Source: Closterium sp. NIES-65 (taxonomy: Eukaryota; Streptophyta; Zygnematophyceae; Desmidiales; Closteriaceae). From it: a stretch of 64,000 nt of DNA. Shown piece by piece: positions 56,701 to 64,000 of the stretch. The stretch's first letter is position 1. Each line of letters opens with the position of its first letter. The DNA is taken from the NCBI GenBank assembly GCA_948144175.1, contig CANXME010002325.1:186001-250000 (forward strand). Reading direction: 5' to 3'. The position numbers were made by a program, and so were the translations under genes. Below the pieces are notes generated by a model. The model worked only from the letters and a program-made list of their open reading frames with translations. It was not told the DNA's origin and did not search any database.

Positions 56701-59700
56701 GACCTTGAGGGGGGAGGGGGTCTACCGGGGGGGGACCTGGCACAAGGAAGAGCGGTGGCGAGGGGAGGGACGGAGTGCGGTAGGGGAAGAGGCGGTAGTA
56801 GGGGACCGACTCGTCAAACGTGACGTCCTGGGAGGACAGAACACGATGAGAGGTGGGGTGGTAGAACTGCCACCCTGGCGCGTCAGGGTGAAAGCCAAGG
56901 AAGACGCAAGGAGCAGCACGAGGGGACAGCTTGTCCGCAGACAAGTCGTGGACAAACGCCCGAGATCCCCAGACACAGAACGCAGACGCATCGCCTACCT
57001 TCCCCGTCCACAGCAAAGCTGGGGAGGTCTCCGGCATGGAGACCCTGGGCTGAAGGTTGATCTGATGCGCCGCGTACCGAACCGCAAACGGCCACAGAAA
57101 ATGGGGGGCAGCCGCATGCATCATGGACGTACGGGCGACGTCCATGACCATGCCAATGCGGCGCTCACCAATCCCATTTTGCTGTGGAGAGTCCGGAAGC
57201 GTAAAGGTCTGGCGGATGCCTCGCGCACGACAGTAGGCTCGCAGAAGGCCAGAGGAGAACTCTCCGCCTCGGTCAGAGTGCAGACGCAGAACAGGAAAGT
57301 CCGAGCCGAAACTCCTCCTGAGTAGGAGACGAGCTGCGCGGATCCAGTCGATCAACACCTCAGTGACATCACCCTTGCTGCGCAAGGGGAAGACTGTGGT
57401 GTAACGCGAGTAGTCGTCAACCACCAGCAGGAAGTAGCGCTCGTGACCCTGTCCACGGACGCGGGCCGGGCCCCACACGTCCATGTGAAGCGTCTGCAGC
57501 GGGGCCTCTGTCAGGGGAAACTGAGAGGAGTGAGGGGCAGCCCGCAGCCGCCCCTCGACACAGGGGACGCAGGTGGGGCCAGGCCCCAGAGGAAGGGGAG
57601 GGAGGGACCGGGGAAGACCAGAGACAAGGACACGGGAGGCCATGCCTCGGAGACGAGGCAGGGAGGGGTGACCAAGGCGGTGGTGCCAGAGGAGAGTCTC
57701 GTGAGATAGGAGGCAACACGAGCAGGGGGCAGACTCAGGACCAGACCTGGACGCTGCAGCAACCACCTGACCCGACGCAGCTACCTGACCAGACGCAGGG
57801 GCAGGAGGAGACTCAGTGGTCAGGGGGTACAGGCTCGACCCCGGCCGACGCGAAAACGTGGCCAGGTGCCGGCCTGTGCGAGCGTCCGAGCAGTGGGTCT
57901 GACTCGCAGGAGTAAACTGGACAACCCCCGCATCCAGTAGGTCAGCACCACTCACCAAGTTCGTAGAGAACGAGGGGAGGTAAAGTTCACACAAGGTGCC
58001 AGAGGGGGCCGCCGGACACGGGAGGACAGTGGAGAAGTGAGAAAGGACAGGACCCCCTGAGGGGTCTGCCAGGGAGACTGCAACCGGCCGACCAAGCGGC
58101 GTGAGTGTGGTGCGGTCTCGAAAGAAGGAGCGAGAAGCCCCTGAGTCAAGTGTGAAGGTGAGGGAGGCCGAAGCCGACGCTGTACCTGCGAGCGCAGACT
58201 CACCAGCACCTGAGGACGCAGACGCACTGGCACCTAGAGCAGCAGCCTCACTGGCACCTGGAGCAGCAGCCTCACCAGTACCTAGAGCAGCAGTCTCAAT
58301 GCCCGGGTCGGGCGGGAAACACCGGTAACAGTCACCCTCATCACTAATAGACACAGCATACATGGCAGAAAGGATAGCATCAAAATCAAGATCATAGGTG
58401 GCAACTCCCGCCCTAGACAGCTCGCCCTAGCGAGGGATCTCTGTGGCCTCCGGGAACTGGTGACGCCACGCGTCCGTCAGGCGGCCAAAGCAGCGCTGGG
58501 TGGGGTGCGCACCCCCACACTGCTCACCCGCACGGTCGCCGGTGCGCAGGACGTAGGTGCACGGACCAAAGCCCCCACCTCGCTGGCGTGCAGTGTACCA
58601 CTCACGGAGCTGCTGAGGGGACATGGTCTCACGACCGCGCTGCAGTTGCTGGCGCGGACCACCACCGGAGCCACTCCTCTGCGTAGACCCGCGACCAGCT
58701 CCACCGCCACCCCCGCCGCCTCCGCCGCCTCCGCCGCCTCCGCTACTACCGCCACCTCCGCCGCCTCCTCCACCGCCACCACCTCCGCCACCTCCGCTCC
58801 CACCGCCACCGCCGCCGCCGCCTCCGCCTCCACTGCCGCCACCGACACCTCCACCCCCACCTCCACTCCCACCGCCACCCCCACTCCCCCCGCCGCCTCC
58901 ACCTCCACCTCCACCGCCCCCGCTCGCTCCTCCAGTGCCCCTGCCCCCCTTGCCCTTGCCAGAGCGGCGTCTCCCGCTAGGGGCAGACGCCGCACCGACC
59001 GACTCAAGACCAAGGAGGTCGGCCGCAGCAGAGGCAACAGAGGGCAGAAGGGGGGAGGGAGAACACCCCTCAAAGATGGGGGTGCGCGGGTCACCACGAG
59101 AGGCCCCTACAGCGACTATGCTCTTCTCGGCCGCTAGGAGGGACTTCTCGAGGAGGTCAACACTGAGAGTGGTGGGACAGACTGAGAGGAAGTGGTCCCT
59201 GACTACGCGAAGGGAGTCAGGGAGGCGAGTGACTAGAAAGTAGAGAGTGATGTACATGGGGGGGGGGTTCTTGGCGCAGAAGTCAGCAGGAAGCGCAGCG
59301 CGGTAGCGAGTGTCACTAGTGCGGAGGTGCGTAATGAGGTCAGCGACTGTGGGAAAGGCAGCAAGGTCAGGGAAGAGGTGCGGTAGCATGAGACGGCTCA
59401 GTGCAGCAGTGGCAGGGGAGGAGTAGCGTGCAACTACAGCGTCGTACAAGGTCTGAGCACTCTTGTACTGACTAAAGTGCGCACGCTCAGAGGTAGGGAG
59501 GTGGCGACGCACAGCAAGACGTGCAGCAGCATCGCGCGTGGCCCACTGTGAGCGAACAGTGGCGTCAACATCAGCAGCAGGAGCAGGAGAGGAACCAGAG
59601 GTGAGGTCAAAGAGGGAGAGACCGTCTGCCCTATCGCACTGTAAGAACAGCTGCAGGTCATCTACCCAGACGTCAAAGTCAATGGCTCGACCCTCGGCGT

Positions 59701-59728
59701 CAAAAGCGAGGACACTAGGGGTAGCCAT
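53717..59728 (-). pseudogene. Copia-3 gag-pol region (fossil)
   Basis: In element orientation from ATG at 59728 (MATPSVLAFDAEG): gag, poly-Gly linker (about 58935-58690), C-x13-C-x3-H-x4-C motif (about 58560-58490), protease (TLDSGAS), integrase (LRLHSDRGGEFS), a linker of GGAxPGG units (about 56640-56400), RT (YVDDLVFATAD) and RNase H (GHADASWADDQ). About one break. Confidence 0.88.
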
Positions 59729-60105
59729 TGTCAGAATCCCAACCACTAGACCATTGGGATAAAAGGGCTTGTTTCAGTAGCGGGTCAGTGCGCCCATAAC
59801 CCCCCAGGCAAACGCGCCTGTAACCCCCCCTAGGATCGATCGGGGATCTCACAGTGTAGCTCTACTGACACCCCCCCACACTGGGAGGCCCAGGACTGAG
59901 CACAGTGGCAACGGCCAACATGTGCATACACCGGGATTCGAACCCGAGACCGCTCTGATACCATGTCAGAATCCCAACCACTAGACCATTGGGATAAAAG
60001 GGCTTGTTTCAGTAGCGGGTCAGTGCGCCCATAACCCCCCAGGCAAACGCGCCTGTAACCCCCCCTAGGATCGATCGGGGATCTCACAGTGTAGCTCTAC
60101 TGACA
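59729..60105 (-). mobile_element. TRIM-3, miniature LTR retrotransposon
   Basis: LTRs 59729-59870 and 59964-60105 (142 bp, identical), 93-bp interior with TGGTATCAGAGC at its 5' end in element orientation, target duplication GCCAT at 59724-59728 and 60106-60110. Close relative of TRIM-1. Sits exactly at the Copia-3 gag start codon. Looks whole and young. Confidence 0.92.
59934..59988 (-). promoter_or_regulatory. tRNA-like Pol III promoter in TRIM-3
   Basis: On the minus strand the A-box-like TGGTCTAGTGG (59988-59978) and B box GGTTCGAATCC (59944-59934) are placed as in TRIM-1 and TRIM-2. Confidence 0.6.
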
Positions 60106-60179
60106 GCCATGACAGCAGTAGACTAGCAGCACACACAGTAGGGAAAGGGCAGTGCAGTGACAGAGGCTCTGTGCTTACC

Positions 60180-61150
60180 GGACGGGGCTGCTCGGGCGGC
60201 TCGGAGGTAGGGCGCGTCGGCGGCTCGGTGGCTCGGCTGCACGGCGGCTCGGCTGCAGGGCGGCTCGGCTGCTGGGCGGCTCGGCTGCTCGGCTGCTGGG
60301 CGGCTCGGCTGCAGGGCGGCTCGGCTGCTCGGCTGTCCGGCTGCTCAGCTGCTGGGCGGCTCGGCTGTGCTGCTGTACGGCGGCGCGGCGGTCGGCTGCT
60401 CGGCTAGGTGAGGCAGCTCGGGCGGCTCGGGTGGCGGGCGGCGCTGCAGCAGATGACGAGGCCGCAGGGAAGGCGGCGGGGCCGCAAGTGAGGGCGGCGG
60501 GGACCGCAAGTAAGGGCGGCGGGGACCGCAGGTAAGGGCGGCGGGGACCGCAGGTGAGGGCGGTGGGGCCGCAGGTAGGGCGGGTGGGCCGCAGGTAGGG
60601 CGGCTGGGCCGCAGGCAGGGCGGCGGGGCCGCAGGTAGGGCGGCTGGGCCGCAGGTAGGGCGGCGGGGCGGGGCCGTAGGTAGGGCGACGGGGCCGGGTC
60701 GAAGGTAGGGCGACGGGGCCGGTACGCAGGTAGGGCGACGGGGCCGGGGCCGGGGCGCAGGTAGGGCGACGGGGCCGGGCCCGGGGCGCAGGTAGGGCGA
60801 CGGGGCCGGGATCGGAGGTGGGGCGACGGGGCCAGGGTCGCAAGCAGGGCGACGGGGCCGGGGCCGGGGCGCAGGTAGGGCGACGGGGCTAGGGCCGGGG
60901 TCGCAGGTATGGCGACGGGGCCAGGGTCGCAGGTGGGGCGACGGGGCCGGGGCGCAGGTAGGGCGACGGGGCCGAGGCGCAGGTAGGGCGACGGGGCCGG
61001 GGCGCAGGTAGGGCGACGGGGCCGAGGCGCAGGTAGGGCGACGGGGCCGGGGCCCTAGGTAGGGCGACGGGGTCGCTAGGGCGACGAATCAGGGGCCGCT
61101 AAGGCGGCGCGACTTGGCCGCTAGGGCGGCTCGACGAAGTCAGAGAGGGG
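60180..61150 (-). repeat. GC-rich leader repeats of Copia-3
   Basis: Two arrays between primer site and gag: CGGCTCGGCTGC-type units (60230-60410) and a minisatellite of about 20-30 bp units around GTAGGGCGACGGGGCCG (60470-61080). Low complexity; frames here are not credible genes. Confidence 0.7.
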
Positions 61151-61253
61151 AGCGCGACTCGGGCTGAGCGCGCTCCGGGCAGGAAAAAAAAAAAAAACTT
61201 TCGACTTGGTCGGCCCTAGGCACAGTTCCCACGAGGGAACCTGCTCGATACCA

Positions 61254-61375
61254 TGTGAGAATTGAAACGGGAATGATGCATTAAGGAATGGAATGTGGTA
61301 CAAATATGCAACCCTAGAAATGTGTACCCCATATAGGCTACCCCACTACAGTCTACAGAACATTATGATTTGACA
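61254..61375 (-). repeat. Copia-3 5' LTR
   Basis: 122 bp copy next to the primer site. Confidence 0.9.
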
Positions 61376-61380
61376 CATAT

Positions 61381-61710
61381 CCACTCCTCCCTGTTGCAGC
61401 CCGTGGAAATCAGAGCGATTTCCGGATCCTGGAGAATAGGCGTGATCAGCGCAGAGGTGCGCAAGGGTGCAGCTGCGACAGTGGACCCCAACGTTAGCAT
61501 TCGGAATGAAGGAAAAAACCGAAGGTGCGAAACACGGATGCGAAAGATCATCGCAATTACCATTGATCCTATGCACCCTTCCCAAGGTAAGGTGCCACTT
61601 CCCTATGTTATTCTGCCGCTCTGTGACGAACATATCATGATTTGAGTCATAATGGTGTCCGCTGCAGAGAGAGCAGGATAGCGAAGGATAGTGGACCAGA
61701 ATCTTCTTGC
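61381..61710 (-). other. 5' part of the LINE
   Basis: Sequence between Copia-3 and the right target duplication. Open frames with Cys/His pairs (CSLCSGHHYDSNH) exist, but I cannot assign a domain. The LINE probably starts inside ORF1. Confidence 0.45.
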
Positions 61711-61722
61711 CGTTACACAATG
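61711..61722. repeat. Target-site duplication of the LINE, right copy
   Basis: CGTTACACAATG, identical to 6925-6936; marks the right border of the nest. Confidence 0.7.
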
Positions 61723-62402
61723 AATCTTCTTGAGTGTAGGCATTCCCAACTTGAATCCGCCTGTTTGTACTCTTTACCGGATTTTCCGCACGTCCTATCT
61801 CTCCGTCCCCCATGTGTAGCTCTTCATGCCTCCCGATTTCATCATCACATTCGTTTCCTCCCACTTCTTGAAATCTGGTCGCATGGCTATGCCTTCTGCT
61901 GATTTCCTCGTCTCTTATTGAAATATACCTCGCGCGGTTCCTCCTTCGGCGTCGCTCGTATTTTCAGGATCGCTTACTGACATTGCGCGTATAGAATCAG
62001 GGTGTTACCAGCGGCTCCGTGCTTCCACCGCGTACCAGCCGAGCAGGGACGAAGCAATTTTTTTTAACGTTTTAACGAAGGACTGCTGTTGCATTCACGA
62101 ATTCAAACAAATACGTGAACATTCTCGTAGATTTACATTTCACGATTCTTTTTTTCTTGGTCATAGAGTGTCGTCTGCACTCTAGCGTGACGTTCCCGAG
62201 AACAAAGCTTTGGCGTTTGGTCGTCACGAATCAAGGATTCTTATTTTTTATTGAACGACAGGTTCAGGTCGATTGAACAATACGTTTCTCGAAGTGCCGG
62301 AGAGATTGGACTCAGAAACATATATTAATTTAGCAAGACTCTTGTCGGCTATCTCTCTAGATTACATGATTGCATGTGACCTTAGAAGCTGAGCTGAGGA
62401 AG
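61723..62402. other. Intergenic, DCD gene upstream region
   Basis: AT-rich single-copy-looking sequence without a credible gene; presumably promoter and 5' UTR of the DCD gene. Nothing specific identified. Confidence 0.35.
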
Positions 62403-64000
62403 ATGGGTGCTGGCCGAAAGACCACGACGTATCAGTATGACACGGCAAACCAGAAGGGAGATTCGTCGCGCCAGCGCGTGCAGTTCCGCCTGTTGCCGCG
62501 GGAGCAGCTGGGGGGTTGCGTGTTCGGATGCACCAAGGAGACTTTCTCGGAATGTATCAGAAAAGAGCTATTTGGTGAGTGTTCTTATAGCGAGTATGTA
62601 ACAGAGAAACTTGGCCATCAGCGCGTGCAGTTCCGCCTGTTGCCGCGGGAGCAGCTGGGGGGTTGCGTGTTCGGATGCACCAAAGAGACTTTCTCGGAAT
62701 ATATCAGAAAAGAGCTATTTGGTGAGTGTTCTTATAGCGAGTATGTACCAGAGAAACTTGGCCATCAGCGTGTGCAGTTCCGCCTGTTGCCGCGGGAGCA
62801 TCTGGGGGGTTGCGTGTTCGGATGCACCAAAGAGACTTTCTCGGAATGTGTCACAAAAGAACTTTTCAGTGAGCGTTCTTATAACGATTTATTGGCGCTC
62901 AACTGTCAAAAGAGGATGTAAAAAGCATTACCTTCCGGTCCGGTCATTAATCTCTTTTCCCTGTTCCCACCGTCCCACTCTCCCCTCACAGGCCTGCCAT
63001 ACAACCACATGGAGTACGTTCAGAACATCGCCTGGCATTCCTGTCTTCCTTTTGATTCGATCAAAAGAGCTTACGTATCCTCGCTTCTCCCTCTCTTGCC
63101 TCGCCTCCTTGCCAGGCCTGCCTTACAACCACATGGAGTACGTTCAGAACATTGCTCCCGGCATGCCTCTCTTCCTCTACTCGTTCCCCTCATCACGCCT
63201 TCCCTCCCATCCTCCCACTCTCCCCCCTCAGGCCTGCCCTACAACCACATGGAGTACGTTCAGAACATCAAACCCGGCTTGCCTCTCTTCCTCTTTAACT
63301 ACTCGGACCGCCGCTTACACGGGATCTTTGAGGCGGTCAGCCATGGCGATTTGGAAATCGACCCACATGGCTGGACGGGCAAGAATGGCGGCGAGACACG
63401 CTTCCCCGCCCAGGTACCTATCTTGCTCTGTGCTGGTTTCTCTTCTTTGTTGTCTCCCTCTCCATGGGTCCGTCTCTCTTCCCTGCTGTCCTCCTTGCCG
63501 TCTCGCTCCCGGCTTGCCTCTCTTCCTCTTTAACTACTCGGACCGCCGTTTACACGGGATCTTTGAGGCGGTCAGCCATGGCGATTTGGAAATCGACCCT
63601 CATGGCTGGACGGGCAAGAATGGCGGCGAGACACGCTTCCCCGCCCAGGTTGGTACCCTCCCTGCTCTTTCCATCCACTCCCTGCCCAAGTTTCCTCCTC
63701 CTCTCTCTACCAGTCTCTCGTCCCTGCTGTTTCTCCAAAGGTCTGCCTGCCGTCCCCTCCCCGGTGTATCTCCCGGCATGCCTCTCTTCCTCTTCAACTT
63801 CTCGGATCGCCGCCTGCATGGGGTGTTCGAGGCGGTCAGCCATGGAGATTTGGAGATTGACCCTCATGGGTGGACGGGCAGGAATGGTGGCGAGACACGC
63901 TTCCCCACCCAGGTAGGTACCCTTCTTGCTCTCTGCTGGTCTCTCTTCCCTTCTGTCTCCCTGTCCACGGGTCTACCTCTCTTCCCTGGCCTCACTTTCC
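62403..64000 (+). CDS. DCD-domain protein (plant development and cell death family), 5' exons, runs off right edge
   Basis: Starts MGAGRKTTTYQYD; MGAGRKT is the typical start of plant N-terminal DCD proteins of the NRP type, so 62403 is preferred to the in-frame ATG at 62370. The domain begins RVQFRLLPREQLGGCVFGCTKETF and reaches KELFG at a GTGAGT donor (62575). It continues in the exon 63232-63413 (acceptor CTCAG, donor GTACCT) with LPYNHMEYVQNIKPGLPLFL, then NYSDRRLHGIFEAV and DPHGWTGKNGGETRFPAQ, a full match to the DCD pattern. Such proteins act in stress and cell-death signalling in angiosperms. The first exon part occurs three times in frame and the second exon is flanked by partial copies, so the real splice pattern is uncertain. 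The rest of the gene lies beyond the window. Confidence 0.88.
62475..62915 (+). repeat. Three tandem 147-bp copies of the first DCD exon segment
   Basis: Units start at 62475, 62622 and 62769. Units 1 and 2 differ at about 3 of 147 positions; unit 3 diverges toward its end. 147 is a multiple of three, and the frame stays open through all units to 62921. Each unit carries its own donor (62575, 62722, 62869), and units 2 and 3 an upstream CAG. Confidence 0.9.
62992..63275 (+). repeat. Three copies of the DCD second-exon start
   Basis: GCCTGCC(A/T/C)TACAACC and the following GGAGTACGTTCAGAACAT occur at 62992, 63116 and 63232, each after an AG acceptor. Only the third runs on into the full exon; the first two lose similarity after 45-75 bases. 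Confidence 0.85.
63281..63913 (+). repeat. Three copies of the DCD second-exon end
   Basis: The segment coding LFLFN(Y/F)SDRRLHG to the FP(A/T)Q donor occurs at about 63281-63413, 63516-63648 and 63780-63912. The last two lack the exon start and a clear acceptor but keep GT donors (GTTGGT, GTAGGT). Confidence 0.85.

Larger units (their letters stand above)
53387..61375 (-). mobile_element. Copia-3 LTR retrotransposon, carrying TRIM-3
   Basis: LTRs 53387-53508 and 61254-61375 (122 bp, 4 differences), target duplication CATAT at 53382-53386 and 61376-61380. In element orientation TGGTATCGAGCAGG follows the 5' LTR. Same lineage as Copia-1, -2 and -4. Inserted in the ORF1 region of the LINE. Own DNA about 7.6 kb. 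Broken by TRIM-3 and about one further break. Confidence 0.92.
6937..61710 (-). mobile_element. LINE (non-LTR retrotransposon), split by nested insertions into three parts
   Basis: Minus-strand LINE whose own sequence lies at 6937-7618 (3' part), 49797-53386 (most of ORF2 and the end of ORF1) and 61381-61710 (5' part), about 4.6 kb in all. ORF2 has an APE-type endonuclease, a reverse transcriptase with YADD, and a C-terminal zf-RVT-type zinc finger, the order found in plant LINEs. The 3' end has a short poly(A) (9 bases). The 12-bp target duplication at both outer ends shows one insertion event. ORF1 appears incomplete, so the copy is probably 5' truncated. It is dead: interrupted by other elements, with a frameshift between endonuclease and RT, an in-frame TGA at 50567-50569 and a further frameshift near 50270. 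Confidence 0.8.

Noticed and set aside
62475-62915. CRISPR-like or satellite array from the 147-bp units
   Set aside because: The units are coding, in frame and match the DCD domain; 147 bp is far too long for CRISPR repeats and only three units exist.

Overview
The window reads as nuclear DNA of a streptophyte (green plant lineage). Three host genes near the edges are recognisable: an LTD-type chloroplast protein (2155-3267), a two-exon plant group C MAP kinase (4257-5605) and the first exons of a plant DCD-domain protein (62403 to the right edge). A fourth gene (1236 leftwards off the edge, minus strand) is a long open frame rich in NPF/DPF tripeptides that I do not recognise. The GC-rich Copia elements, with poly-glycine gag linkers and GAEPGG-type repeats, remind me of zygnematophycean algae such as Closterium. 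That is an impression from memory, not a proof.

From about 6.94 kb to 61.7 kb almost everything is one nest of transposable elements. The outermost element is a minus-strand LINE. Its poly(A) end lies at 6940-6948, and a 12-bp target duplication flanks it at 6925-6936 and 61711-61722. A plus-strand tyrosine-recombinase retrotransposon of the DIRS order (PAT/Kangaroo-like, with split direct repeats A1...B1-A2...B2) sits in the LINE at 7619-49796. That element carries two small TRIM elements (9390-9764, 19245-19589), Copia-1 (10051-17448), Copia-2 (19908-48343) and a solo Copia LTR (49185-49316). Copia-2 holds Copia-5 (minus, 20464-28172, long LTRs, whole-looking polyprotein) and a Gypsy chromovirus (30149-43528). 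The chromovirus holds Copia-4 (minus, 32990-40347). Copia-3 (minus, 53387-61375) sits separately in the LINE and holds a third TRIM (59729-60105). Every LTR element has a matching 5-bp target duplication at both ends, and terminal-repeat divergence falls with nesting depth.

The host islands: the NPF/DPF gene and LTD are divergent and share about 0.9 kb of upstream DNA containing a G-box. LTD and the MAP kinase are in tandem, and the kinase is followed by an array of short palindromes with a 32-bp period. To the right of the nest, the DCD gene shows tandem copying of its exons: three in-frame 147-bp units, then partial copies of the next exon.

The most interesting signals are (1) the TRIM family, whose LTR/primer-site junction forms a tRNA-like Pol III promoter, (2) the split direct repeats and likely recombinase site of the PAT-like element, (3) an unusual C-X13-C-X3-H-X4-C gag motif shared by four Copia copies, (4) the DCD exon copies, (5) the 32-bp palindrome array, and (6) a Copia LTR packed with GTCGAC palindromes.
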